Below the pieces are notes generated by a model. That model searched no databases. It was not told where the DNA came from and saw only the letters and a program-made list of their open reading frames with translations. Below, piece after piece: positions 36,613-45,811 of a DNA stretch of 64,000 nt (positions within the stretch are counted from its first letter, which is position 1; every line of letters starts with the position of its first letter). This DNA comes from Pedobacter foliorum (GTDB lineage Bacteria; Bacteroidota; Bacteroidia; Sphingobacteriales; Sphingobacteriaceae): the NCBI RefSeq assembly GCF_013266735.1, contig NZ_JABSNU010000004.1:310001-374000 (forward strand). The letters are read 5' to 3'. Made by a program: the position numbers and the translations under genes.

Positions 36613-38481
36613 TTATTTCTGAATATATTTTAACAGTCTTTTAAATATTTCTGTGTTTGAGTAGACGCCTTTGAAATCATCTGAGTGAGGGCCATAGGCA
36701 AAAACAGGGACAGGAACAGCAGTATGGTCATTTGTAGAAAATTCGCCCAATACATAGCCCGATTGAATATCGCCATCAAGTAAGGTAAGTCCCCCTGTTT
36801 CATGATCAGCAGTAACTACTATTAGCGTTTCTCCATTACTATCTGCAAATTCAAGTGCTTTGCCAATAACTTTATCAAAATCAAGGTTTTCGGTGATTAC
36901 CTGTGAAAGGTTATTTCTGTGGCCACCATGATCGATTTGTGCGCCTTCTAACATCATAAATAGACCTTTAGGGGCTTTAGAAAATTGTTGAGTTGCCTTT
37001 AAAAAAGCCTCAGTCAAAAATTCTCCTCTACCTTCAATTTTAGGTCTTGTTTCATTATCAGTAACAATTCCAACAAGTTTATCGGCATTGCTTTTTTTGA
37101 AATCTTCAAAAGAGTAAGCAACTGTATAGCCTTTCTTTTCTAACAATTCAACTGCAGTTGTGCCATTTAAATTCTTCTTGAAGTTGGAAATACCAGAGCC
37201 CAAGAGCATGTTGATCCCTGAAGTATGCATGTCTTGTGCAATCTGAGGTTCCATTGAACGGTCTGGCTGATGTGCATAAAATGCTGCCGGGGTAGCATCA
37301 GCAAGATCTCCAACAGATATAATAGCAGTCTTTTTACCTTCTTCTGCTGCGTAAACGGCTAGTGATTTCAGGGGTTTTTCTGTTGAATCCACTCCAATGG
37401 CACGGTTATTCGTTTTCTTGCCACCTGCCATTGCTGTTCCGCCAGCTGCTGAGTCTGTGATGTAAGTGTCAGCAGCATTAGTAACAGAAAGACCAACATT
37501 GCGCATCTGAAATAGATTAAGCTGGCCCTGATTTGCTGTAAATGCAGAATATATTTGAGTAAGCCCCATTCCATCACCAATCAGCAGGATGACATTTTTT
37601 ATTTTACCATTTTTGCCATCTGATTGATAAGTGGGATGGTAAGCTTTGTGAATTTCTTTATTAGTATAGATGTTTTTAGGGAGGTCTTTTATGAAGTTTC
37701 CGAATGATTCGATAACATCTGTTCCGATTAAATCTACGTGAAGATTCATTAAGGCTAACCAGGTGCTTTTTGTATCAGGAGTTGCCCAAAAACGGATCTT
37801 TTTACCTTCTGCATGAACACTATCAATAAGGTTTTTGACTCTTGTGTAATCCGCATGATCTAATCTTCCTTTCCCGTTCCATTTGCTATAATTAGTGAAT
37901 GGAAAGCTGACTAAGTCTACATGTTTAGACTCTTCAGGGGTATGCTGTAGGGGCCATTCTCCATCGAAGTAAATGTAATCAGGGTAGTTTTTGTAGTCAG
38001 CAGGTTTTGGTCTGGATCCACTTATTGTAATGGTTAGCTGACCGGCATGAGTACTTGTTTTAAGTATCTCTTTGTGCGGCTCTAACTGCTTAACTAATGT
38101 TGCTAAAGCGACAGGATAGTTCTCTTTAATGTCGATTAGTAGGTGTAGTTTGCGATTTGGATCTTTCTGTAAAGCCGCTATAGCCGGTTTTAGGTAAGTG
38201 CCATATAAGGTAATGGAAGGATTGAGCTGATCTTTGCTGTGTGCAACCAGTAATTCGTTATTTACAGGAAAGATATCTGCTTCAATAGAACCAAATCCTT
38301 TTTGGAAAGCTCTTTGAAAGGGAATGTCATTTTCATAGTCGTTGTGAGAATGAGCGTTCGATAAGGAATACTTTGATTCTTTAGTGTTTTCCTGAGCTTG
38401 TGAATAGGTAGCGTTTACGGTGAATAATAGCGCAAAGAGGCTTGTTGTAATGATTTTTTGGATCGGTTTTTCTGTTTTCAT
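36613..38481 (-). CDS. GDPD-like phosphodiesterase / alkaline phosphatase fusion
   Basis: This 622-residue exported fusion starts at ATG 38481; a 13-codon longer frame exists. A signal peptide (to about 29) precedes a GDPD/PI-PLC-like domain (about 38-265: AHSHNDYEN, SIEADI with Glu 67 and Asp 69, VAHSKD), then a linker and a PhoA-type alkaline phosphatase (about 295-622: LLIGDGMG with Asp 303, TDSAAGGTAMAGG with nucleophile Ser 344, EGAQIDHGGH, TADHETGGL). It can be imagined to cleave a phosphodiester to a monoester and then free phosphate in the periplasm. It is downstream of susD, separated by a terminator. Confidence 0.92.
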   Translation of the reverse strand: MKTEKPIQKIITTSLFALLFTVNATYSQAQENTKESKYSLSNAHSHNDYENDIPFQRAFQKGFGSIEADIFPVNNELLVAHSKDQLNPSITLYGTYLKPAIAALQKDPNRKLHLLIDIKENYPVALATLVKQLEPHKEILKTSTHAGQLTITISGSRPKPADYKNYPDYIYFDGEWPLQHTPEESKHVDLVSFPFTNYSKWNGKGRLDHADYTRVKNLIDSVHAEGKKIRFWATPDTKSTWLALMNLHVDLIGTDVIESFGNFIKDLPKNIYTNKEIHKAYHPTYQSDGKNGKIKNVILLIGDGMGLTQIYSAFTANQGQLNLFQMRNVGLSVTNAADTYITDSAAGGTAMAGGKKTNNRAIGVDSTEKPLKSLAVYAAEEGKKTAIISVGDLADATPAAFYAHQPDRSMEPQIAQDMHTSGINMLLGSGISNFKKNLNGTTAVELLEKKGYTVAYSFEDFKKSNADKLVGIVTDNETRPKIEGRGEFLTEAFLKATQQFSKAPKGLFMMLEGAQIDHGGHRNNLSQVITENLDFDKVIGKALEFADSNGETLIVVTADHETGGLTLLDGDIQSGYVLGEFSTNDHTAVPVPVFAYGPHSDDFKGVYSNTEIFKRLLKYIQK

Positions 38482-38630
38482 TCTAATCTGTTGTTGTTTG
38501 CAATATGGTTGGTATTGCATTTATATACGCTTAGGATTGCTGTGATCTATTGTATTGGATCTTACCGCAGATCAGTGATGTAAATCTAGCAAATGGTTTG
38601 ATTAGGTGGTTGATGGTTTTAATAAAAGCA

Positions 38631-38668
38631 AAAGGGTGCCCGTTTAATTTTCGGACACCCTTTTTTTA
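38631..38668 (-). terminator. Bidirectional-looking terminator after susD
   Basis: The stem aagggtgcccg / cggacaccctt with A/T runs on both sides lies 11 bases after the susD stop. It may limit read-through from the sigma-SusCD genes into the phosphatase gene, or serve as a partial terminator. Confidence 0.8.
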
Positions 38669-38678
38669 TACTGATTTA

Positions 38679-40271
38679 TTACCAGCCCGGTGTTTGTTTG
38701 TAAGCACCGTTACTTCTTGTAACTTCATCTGGGCTCATTGGCCATGCAAGTTTTTTAGCGGTGAAAGTTCGCGCAGGCCATACTTCCTTAACTACAAAAG
38801 GAGAGTTAGGGTTTGTTTTGTCTGTATGATCACGACCATGAAGTGGGGCGTTGATTTTAGCGAAATCTCCCCATCTTTTTAAATCCTGTAGCCTATCTGT
38901 CCACTCACAAGCAAGTTCTACACGACGTTCATGCTTCAAATCATCCATAGTAGGGGAACTTATAGAAGGTAAACCTACTCTTGTTCTTAGTTCATTTAAT
39001 GGTGCAGCAGCCTCTCCATTTTTACCTTGCTCAATTAGTGCTTCAGCTTTAAATAAAAGAATCTCTGCATAGCGCATTAATGATAGGTTAAGCATTGTGG
39101 TAGGATAATCTCCACTCGGATTAATTTTATCGTTTGTGGATGCATTGCCATTAGAACCATAACCAAAAGGTTCCATGTATTTGTTGATTTGGAAGCCTGA
39201 AAGACTATTAGTTGAATAGTACGATCTTTCCTGCCCAAAAAATTTGAATTTATCTCCGAACTTTAAAATTGTAACTTCGCGTCTAGGATCGGTTGCTTCA
39301 TACTCGTTATAAAGTTCCAGTGTTGGCTGGAAGTATCCCCAACCATTGAAGATTCCCCATCCTTTATTTTCAAGGCTTACACCTGGGAATTCAGAACCCC
39401 CTTCTACTCCTGATGTTACAGACCAAATGTATTCAGAACTCCAGTTGTTAGCAATCGTAAATACGCTTTGGTAGTTTTCTTTGCCATTCGTTTTACCTGT
39501 AATCAGCGCACGGTGCCCTTCATTCTTTATTTTATCACAAAGTGCAGGAACCTGTTGCCATTTGCTCTTGTCGTACTGAGCCCAATAAGCATAGGTTTTT
39601 ACCATATATCCCCAGGCTGCTGCTTTATGAGCTCTTCCGCGATCAGAACCGCCATAGCTTTCAAATAAGGGAAGTAAGTCTGCTGCCTTTTCTAGATCGG
39701 ATATAATTTGCGCATAGTTATCAGTTACTGATTTTAGTTGCGGCGGTATTCTTTTACCATATTCCGGGTTTTCAACGGCATCAAATGGTACACCTTGATC
39801 CTTATGACCCCAGATATATGCAATCCAGAAATGAGCGAAGCCACGTACGAAATAAGCTTCTCCTAAAGATCGGTTACGAATGGCTTCACTAGCTTTGCTC
39901 GCATTGGGTATTTCTTTAATGGCATCATTTGCTTTGCTTAGCATCCAGTATAAGTCATTCCATCCACCAGTTAAATAACCTTCTCTACCACTTGGAATAA
40001 AGTTTTTGATATTCTCACCATCTGCTTTTGTTCTCCCCACGATAAGGTCATCACTTGCATTTTGTACCCAGAATAAATCTCTTCCCCAGGTTGATTCATA
40101 ACGCATTGGAACATATAAGGCGGCTACACCTTTTGTTAGTTCTGCGTCAGTACGCCAGAAAAATGCTGTTGATGGTGTTCCGAATGGCTTGTTATCTACC
40201 CAGCTTTTTTTACAGGCACTTACCGATAAAAGGAGTAAGGCCGCTAATATATAGTTAAGTTTATTTTTCAT
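38679..40271 (-). CDS. SusD/RagB family outer-membrane lipoprotein
   Basis: This 530-residue surface lipoprotein (lipobox SVSAC near residue 20) is the lid-like partner of SusC. The TPR-rich N-terminal half (FFWRTDAELTKGVAALYVPM, YFVRGFAHFWIAYIWG) and the SusD C-terminal box (NLSLMRYAEILLFKAEALIEQG, GEAAAPLNELRTRVGLP, ELACEWTDRLQDLKRWGD) are clear. It starts 16 bases after the SusC stop and is co-transcribed with it. The ligand cannot be told from sequence; the neighbouring phosphatase suggests phosphate-containing substrates. Confidence 0.95.
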   Translation of the reverse strand: MKNKLNYILAALLLLSVSACKKSWVDNKPFGTPSTAFFWRTDAELTKGVAALYVPMRYESTWGRDLFWVQNASDDLIVGRTKADGENIKNFIPSGREGYLTGGWNDLYWMLSKANDAIKEIPNASKASEAIRNRSLGEAYFVRGFAHFWIAYIWGHKDQGVPFDAVENPEYGKRIPPQLKSVTDNYAQIISDLEKAADLLPLFESYGGSDRGRAHKAAAWGYMVKTYAYWAQYDKSKWQQVPALCDKIKNEGHRALITGKTNGKENYQSVFTIANNWSSEYIWSVTSGVEGGSEFPGVSLENKGWGIFNGWGYFQPTLELYNEYEATDPRREVTILKFGDKFKFFGQERSYYSTNSLSGFQINKYMEPFGYGSNGNASTNDKINPSGDYPTTMLNLSLMRYAEILLFKAEALIEQGKNGEAAAPLNELRTRVGLPSISSPTMDDLKHERRVELACEWTDRLQDLKRWGDFAKINAPLHGRDHTDKTNPNSPFVVKEVWPARTFTAKKLAWPMSPDEVTRSNGAYKQTPGW

Positions 40272-40287
40272 GATTGAATTACTTTGA

Positions 40288-43200
40288 TCAAAGTTTAAGT
40301 TTTAGTCCAAATGAATAGATACGAGATAGTGGGAACTGGCCACCATCAAGTCCAATGCCGCCTACCTCTGGATCCATTCCAGTGTATTTGGTAAAGGTTA
40401 CAAGATTGTCTGCACCTACGAATATTCTTAAGTTTGACTTAAAAGGCATGTTTTTGAATGTGTAACCTATAATAATGCTCTTGATACGTAAGTAATCGCC
40501 ACTTTCAAGGTACCAATCTGATACAGTTTGGAAATTCTTATTCTTGTCGCTTGCTGAAATTCGTGGAATGTCAGTGTTAGTGTTTTCTGGTGTCCAGGCG
40601 TCAAGGATTTTATTCCATCTGTTGTATCCTTGTTCTGATCCATTTAGCGTAGATTGTTTGAATGCATGGAAAAGTTTTGCACCACTTACTCCTTGTAAAA
40701 ACATACTGAAGTCAAAGTTATTCCAAGCCAGATTGGTTGTAAAGCCATAGGTTAATTTTGGAGCCGCACTTCCCATATAAGAACGGTCGCCATCATCAAT
40801 TTTTCCATCATTATTTAGGTCTCTGAATTTAAAATCGCCGGCTTTTGCGTCTGGTTGGATTTTCTTTCCATCCTTTACATAAGCATTTGCTTCAGCATCT
40901 GATTGGAAAATACCTTCCTGTTTAACAAGCCAATAAGAATAGTAAGGTTGGCCTACGACTGAACGGAAGGGGTTTAATACGGATCTCCAGTTGTCTGTGT
41001 GTAAAAAGAAGGAATTAGGGTTTTGGTCTATATAATCAACTCTATTTTTTAAAGTCGCAATATTGGCGCCGAAATCATAGCTTAGTGATCCTGCATTATC
41101 TTTCCAGGATGCTGCAAGCTCATACCCTGTGTTGCGAATTTTTCCTTGATTAATTAGAGGTGCACCTAGACCGTAAGTGTTTGTCCATTCTGTATCTTGG
41201 GTTTTGATTAGATCATAGGTTAGCTTATTAAAATAATCACCGGTGATTGATAATCTTTGTTTTAATAATGATAAGTCAAACCCTATGTCACTTTGCTGAG
41301 AGGTTTCCCATGATAATAACGGATTAAATAAACTTCCTAAAGAAAGCGAATTGCTTCTTGGAGCACCATCGCCTACCTGATAAGTATAATCGGCATTTAA
41401 TCTTGGATATCCGTATGCTTTGTCCTCTATAGAGGCAATATTTCCAATTCTACCCCAACTAGCACGAATTTTAAAAAGATCTATACCTTCAATATTGAAA
41501 AAAGGCTCAGAACTTAATTTCCAGGCAGCAGTAACCCCAGGGAAGGTTTTGCCGCGATGCCCTATTGTTAAGCGGCCTGCTACATCATAACGGTAACTAC
41601 CGGTTACAAAATAGCGATCTGCCCAACTATAGGAAATTCTTCCTACGTAAGATAAGTTCCTATCATACTCTTGTAGATCTTCAGGGATATTCTGGTCAAA
41701 TATTGTGGCATTGTTGAAGAATTGTGCCCAGTTTTCTTCAAGCTCAAATCCCTTAGCTCCTGTTTTAAAAAAGCGTCTACCACTCTCTTGAGCAGTGGTT
41801 GAAATCATAGCGCCAATACTGTGTCTATTGAACGTACGATTGTAATTCGCAGTACTTTCCCAAATCCAGTGATACCCATTGTTTGATTCATAAGTTAGCT
41901 GATTCTGAGTATTTGGTTTTCCAGGTTCAGTTCTGATTGGTTCGAAATTTTTAAATAGAGAGTTAGTTTTGCGGTATGAGAAACGCGAGAAAACTGTTAA
42001 TCCGTTAATAATATCAGAAACAGAGAGCTCTGTCGTAGATTGTAAGTCGTTGCCTTTATTGAAAGGTTTATACCTTAATAGCGTAGCTACCGGATTAATA
42101 GCGTCACCATGAATACCTAAATATTTAGAGTCCCTTGGTCCAACACCTCCGAAAGTTCCATCTTCATAATAGGGGGTAGCTGAACTTGGCATATAAATAG
42201 CAGAAAGAATTGTGCCGCTATAACCGCTTTCGGTTGAAGTCCCTCTCTTGTCATTATTGTTCCAAAACAATTCCTGACGTAGTTTTATTTTTTTGTTAAA
42301 CTGATAATTAGAGTTAAAACGCAGAGATAGGTTTTGGTTATAGGTATTAAGCAGTGTTCCTTCTTCTTTTTCATAACGTCCTTGTATCAGGTTAGAGAAC
42401 TTCTCAGTCCCTGCATTGATACTTACATTATGTCTTTGTACTAAGCCGGTTCTAAAAATTTCGTCAACCCAATCAGTACGTGTTACTTGAGCATATGGGT
42501 TTTTTGTTGCGTCCCAGCCATCAAGAGGGCTTTGCCCTGCATTTGTATTAGCAAGGTTTGATACTTTAGCTTCTTCTTCTGCAGTAAGCGCATGTGGTAA
42601 TCGCCAGGCACTTTTTAGTCCTGCAAAGCTATTGTATTCTACACTTGGAGCGCCTTGTTTAGCTTGACGAGTGGTGATTAAGATTACCCCAGCAGAACCA
42701 GAGAAAGCACCATAGATTGCTGCAGATGCTGCATCTTTCAATATAGTAATTGATTCTACATCGGAAGGATTATAAGGGGCATTAGGAACACCATCTACAA
42801 CATATAATGCACTTTCGTCTTTTCTGGAGCCTATACCGCGGATAGTTATTTTTGGGGTCTGGTCAGGATGGCCGCCGTTGTTTACTACCGTTACGCCAGC
42901 TACTTTACCTTGAATCATAGCTTCAACATTCAAAACCGGACGATCTTTAATTTTGTCCATATCTGGAACCGTTGCCACAGCAGCAGAAAGATCTTGTTTT
43001 CTAGCAGTTCCATAGCCAATTACTACAATTTCATTTAGAGATTGTCTATCGGTTTTAAGGGTTACATTTAAGCTAGCAGAGCTTCCTACGGTGATTTCTT
43101 GGGCAACATAACCCAGATAACTAAATACAAGAACAGACTGGTCATTGTCAACAGCAATACTGTACTTGCCATCTAATGTTGTAGCCGTTCTTTTGTTTGT

Positions 43201-43674
43201 TCCCTTTAGCTGAACGGTAACACCCGGTAAAGGGCCGTCAATGTCATCGGCGGTTACGGTACCTGTTACAATTCGCTCAACAGCTGGTGTTGTGGGCTTA
43301 GGTGGAGCAGGCTTTTCATCAATGATGAGGTTATTACCAATTTGTATGCAACGTAGATTGGTTTCATCTAGAATCAGTTTTAAAGCTGTTTCCATTGAAA
43401 TCTGACGTGCAGTGATGCTGGTCTTTTTCTCATTTCTTTTAACTAACGCTTCTCCAAAAGAGAACTTTATGCCAGTTTGTTTCTGTAAGGTTTGGAAACA
43501 TTCTTTTAAACCTGCATTTTTCAATTTTAGGTTTAACTGTATCTTGTTCAAATCCTGACTATTGGCGCTGTTTGCAAACAACATCCCTGTTAAGGTAAGT
43601 TGTACAATTAATGTGATTGCAGATATCTTCATAATAAATCTGATACATGGGTGGAGGTACAATCCTTTTTGCAT
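40288..43674 (-). CDS. SusC/RagA family TonB-dependent transporter with STN domain
   Basis: This 1128-residue outer-membrane importer starts with a signal peptide, then an STN (secretin/TonB N-terminal) domain at about 40-125 (LKECFQTLQKQTGIKFSFG, ALKLILDETNLRC). A carboxypeptidase-regulatory-like domain (about 135-215, GTVTADDIDGPLPGVTVQLKG) follows. The SusC box LNEIVVIGYGTARKQDLS comes next, then the plug (MIQGKVAGVTVVNNGGHPDQ) and a beta-barrel to a C-terminal SFGLKLKL. An STN domain is the usual partner of a FecR anti-sigma, and both FecR and ECF sigma genes lie just upstream, so the transporter probably signals ligand binding to transcription. Confidence 0.96.
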   Translation of the reverse strand: MQKGLYLHPCIRFIMKISAITLIVQLTLTGMLFANSANSQDLNKIQLNLKLKNAGLKECFQTLQKQTGIKFSFGEALVKRNEKKTSITARQISMETALKLILDETNLRCIQIGNNLIIDEKPAPPKPTTPAVERIVTGTVTADDIDGPLPGVTVQLKGTNKRTATTLDGKYSIAVDNDQSVLVFSYLGYVAQEITVGSSASLNVTLKTDRQSLNEIVVIGYGTARKQDLSAAVATVPDMDKIKDRPVLNVEAMIQGKVAGVTVVNNGGHPDQTPKITIRGIGSRKDESALYVVDGVPNAPYNPSDVESITILKDAASAAIYGAFSGSAGVILITTRQAKQGAPSVEYNSFAGLKSAWRLPHALTAEEEAKVSNLANTNAGQSPLDGWDATKNPYAQVTRTDWVDEIFRTGLVQRHNVSINAGTEKFSNLIQGRYEKEEGTLLNTYNQNLSLRFNSNYQFNKKIKLRQELFWNNNDKRGTSTESGYSGTILSAIYMPSSATPYYEDGTFGGVGPRDSKYLGIHGDAINPVATLLRYKPFNKGNDLQSTTELSVSDIINGLTVFSRFSYRKTNSLFKNFEPIRTEPGKPNTQNQLTYESNNGYHWIWESTANYNRTFNRHSIGAMISTTAQESGRRFFKTGAKGFELEENWAQFFNNATIFDQNIPEDLQEYDRNLSYVGRISYSWADRYFVTGSYRYDVAGRLTIGHRGKTFPGVTAAWKLSSEPFFNIEGIDLFKIRASWGRIGNIASIEDKAYGYPRLNADYTYQVGDGAPRSNSLSLGSLFNPLLSWETSQQSDIGFDLSLLKQRLSITGDYFNKLTYDLIKTQDTEWTNTYGLGAPLINQGKIRNTGYELAASWKDNAGSLSYDFGANIATLKNRVDYIDQNPNSFFLHTDNWRSVLNPFRSVVGQPYYSYWLVKQEGIFQSDAEANAYVKDGKKIQPDAKAGDFKFRDLNNDGKIDDGDRSYMGSAAPKLTYGFTTNLAWNNFDFSMFLQGVSGAKLFHAFKQSTLNGSEQGYNRWNKILDAWTPENTNTDIPRISASDKNKNFQTVSDWYLESGDYLRIKSIIIGYTFKNMPFKSNLRIFVGADNLVTFTKYTGMDPEVGGIGLDGGQFPLSRIYSFGLKLKL

Positions 43675-43687
43675 ATTTTTGTTTGTT

Positions 43688-43845
43688 TAGTAGGTTTTTT
43701 CCCAAAGAAAATGGGGTAATAAATCTGTTAGCCTTCTGAGTTCTTTAACTCGGAAGTGAATCCTTGAAGTCTTGAGGCCTCGTAAACCAATGACTAAATG
43801 GATTTCTAGTGAATTCGCCCTGTTTAACAGGGCGTTTTTTTTAGG
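43688..43845 (+). ncRNA. Candidate antisense sRNA between fecR and susC (DonS-like)
   Basis: On the plus strand, opposite to fecR and susC, a TAttTTTG element (43674-43681) is followed by a structured stretch. A small hairpin (cccaaagaaaatgggg) leads to a 10-bp stem with one T-G pair (cttctgagtt / aactcggaag), and then to a perfect 7-bp terminator stem (cgccctg/cagggcg) with eight T at 43818-43845. No open frame explains it. In Bacteroides, sRNAs such as DonS occupy this position in sigma-regulated SusCD loci. The start is approximate, and no clear TTTG lies at the -33 position. Confidence 0.5.
43818..43845 (+). terminator. Terminator antisense to susC upstream region
   Basis: The stem cgccctg tttaa cagggcg is followed by eight T on the plus strand only. 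No plus-strand gene lies upstream, so it marks the end of an otherwise unannotated antisense transcript. Confidence 0.8.
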
Positions 43846-43874
43846 TAGCTTTTCTCTTTACATAGTTTAATTTT

Positions 43875-44873
43875 TTAGTTTGAAATTATGATTTGATTGC
43901 GCTCTAGTTTGTACTTAAAACGACCTGCTTTGCCCATTACAGACATAATTTTATCTATCGATTCGTTTAAAGAACAGGTAGTATTGATTCGGTAATTGGA
44001 TAGATCGTTTGATAATATTTTGATGTTTACATTATAGCATCGTTCTAATACTGCTACAACATCTCCTAACCGTTGATTGTTAAAGGTTAGGTTCCCATCT
44101 TTCCATAGTTCCAATTCTCGAGTTGAGACTTCATTTAAAGTTGCTTTTTCTGACTTCTCATCCCAATTCACAAGATGACCAGGTGTGAGGACTGCAACAG
44201 ATGTTAAATGTTTATTAGAATTATTAGCTTGCCTGTCTACCCTAACCTTTCCAGTTGCCACACTTACCTCGATCGGACTTCCTTTAAATGCTTCAATCTT
44301 GAAAGATGTACCAAGTACCTTAGTTTGAATTTTATTGGTGTGGATAATAAATGGACGAGAAGTATCTCTTTTTACCTGAAAAAATGCTTCACCAACTAGT
44401 TCCATTTCCCGAATGTTTGCGAATGTTTTAGGATATCGTATTTTACTGTTTGAGCCAAGATAGACTATCGTGCCGTCTGATAAGGTGACTTTTGAACGTT
44501 GACCTTTTGGATTGTATGCTTCTAAGAGGGCAACTTTAACAGAGTCTTCTTTGCTGCTTTTTGAGAATTGATATATACCAAACATCAGTGGAAGAAGTAG
44601 AATTGCAGCATATTTAAACCATCTTTTTGGCCATAGTCTGGTTGTTTCCTGACTGCTTTCAGTTTCGTTTTGAAAGCTCTGCATTAATTGCTGGCGATAA
44701 CTAGCCATTGCTTGAAGATCGAGCTCCGGATCTTCCATTTCCTGCCAGGCCTCATCGAGAACTTCACGAAATAGACCTGCCGATTCCGGCTGCTGCAGAA
44801 ATTGCTTTACCTGCTCCAGTTCTTGATCACTGCAGGTATTGTTTAAATACTTTTTTAGTAATACTTTGTTCAA
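43875..44873 (-). CDS. FecR-type anti-sigma factor
   Basis: This 332-residue inner-membrane protein has a cytoplasmic N-terminal sigma-binding segment (LLKKYLNNTCSDQELEQVK, about 1-80). One transmembrane helix lies at about 90-105 (YAAILLLPLMFGIYQF). A periplasmic FecR domain follows (SDGTIVYLGSNSKIRYPKTF, LVGEAFFQVKRDTSRPFIIH), and the DUF4974-type C-terminus (LTFNNQRLGDVVAVLERCYN) contacts the transporter STN domain in related systems. Between the sigma and susC genes, it completes a sigma/anti-sigma/transporter signalling chain. Confidence 0.95.
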   Translation of the reverse strand: MNKVLLKKYLNNTCSDQELEQVKQFLQQPESAGLFREVLDEAWQEMEDPELDLQAMASYRQQLMQSFQNETESSQETTRLWPKRWFKYAAILLLPLMFGIYQFSKSSKEDSVKVALLEAYNPKGQRSKVTLSDGTIVYLGSNSKIRYPKTFANIREMELVGEAFFQVKRDTSRPFIIHTNKIQTKVLGTSFKIEAFKGSPIEVSVATGKVRVDRQANNSNKHLTSVAVLTPGHLVNWDEKSEKATLNEVSTRELELWKDGNLTFNNQRLGDVVAVLERCYNVNIKILSNDLSNYRINTTCSLNESIDKIMSVMGKAGRFKYKLERNQIIISN

Positions 44874-44980
44874 TTTGGTTTGGCATTTGGGCCTTCATAA
44901 TAGAATACGTAAAAAAGGAAGAATACCCTGAATGCTAAATGCTATAAAAATTGAATTTTATTTAATTAGTTGATTTTCAG

Positions 44981-45565
44981 TTATAAAAAGTGGATGGTGA
45001 TCATGAAAATGATAAGATTAATATGGCTTCTCATTTTTTTTCTGAGGAAGAGAAGAGCTGCTGAAACGTGGCTTTCAACTGTTTTTACAGATAGGTTTAG
45101 ATTGTCTGCAATCTGTCTGTAGCTGAGGTTCTCGTGTCTGCTCATTTCAAATACAAGCTTTCTCTGAGGACTTAACTGGTTGAGGTTGGCAAGATAAATT
45201 TTTTGAAGCTCATTGTAAGAAACAGCCTCGTTGGTGGTATCTTGAGTGAAAGTATCCGCCATTAACTCACAAATCGGAGTTGTTGAAAGCTCTTTTTTGC
45301 GGAAATGATCAATCATTGAATTTTTGAGCGCTTTAAAAAGATATGGGCCTAAAGAGCCCTCTTCCTGAAAATTGTCCTTTTTCTCCCAAACCTTTAACAT
45401 TAAATCCATTATCAGTTCTTCTGTTATGGATTGTTGTCGGATGTATTTTAATGCGAAAAGATTTAATCTATTGAAGTATCTTTCAAATAGCAGATCAAAT
45501 GCGCGAGTGTTCCCTTCCCGGCACCTTTGTAACAATTCATGATCTGGTAATTTTCTATTCGCCAT
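44981..45565 (-). CDS. ECF-type RNA polymerase sigma factor
   Basis: This 194-residue ECF sigma has region 2 at about 20-90 (GNTRAFDLLFERYFNRLNLFA, LMLKVWEKKDNF) and region 4 at about 130-180 (LSPQRKLVFEMSRHENLSYRQIADNL, SVKTVESHVSAALLFLRKKM). A short hydrophobic tail (about 183-194) is usual in Bacteroidota FecI-like sigmas. It is 107 bases upstream of fecR, and probably activates susC and itself once FecR is signalled by the loaded transporter. The divergent GlxA-like gene starts 246 bases away. Confidence 0.95.
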   Translation of the reverse strand: MANRKLPDHELLQRCREGNTRAFDLLFERYFNRLNLFALKYIRQQSITEELIMDLMLKVWEKKDNFQEEGSLGPYLFKALKNSMIDHFRKKELSTTPICELMADTFTQDTTNEAVSYNELQKIYLANLNQLSPQRKLVFEMSRHENLSYRQIADNLNLSVKTVESHVSAALLFLRKKMRSHINLIIFMITIHFL

Positions 45566-45811
45566 TACGCAACAAAATTAGCTACTTCCTTGATTTGCTT
45601 TTATTATATTTTGGTTAATTCAAGTTAACATTTATTTAACATAGCCTATCCTTGAGGTAATTTTATTACTCAAGCAATAAACGTTAGTGCAGAAACCCCT
45701 ATTTCTCTGCTGCTAAACTGTTTTTGGTGTTTATAAATGGTTTTGTTAAGGTACATATTTGTCTGATTTTCACGAATTTTTTTAAATGATTTTTATGGTT
45801 AATTTTAATTT

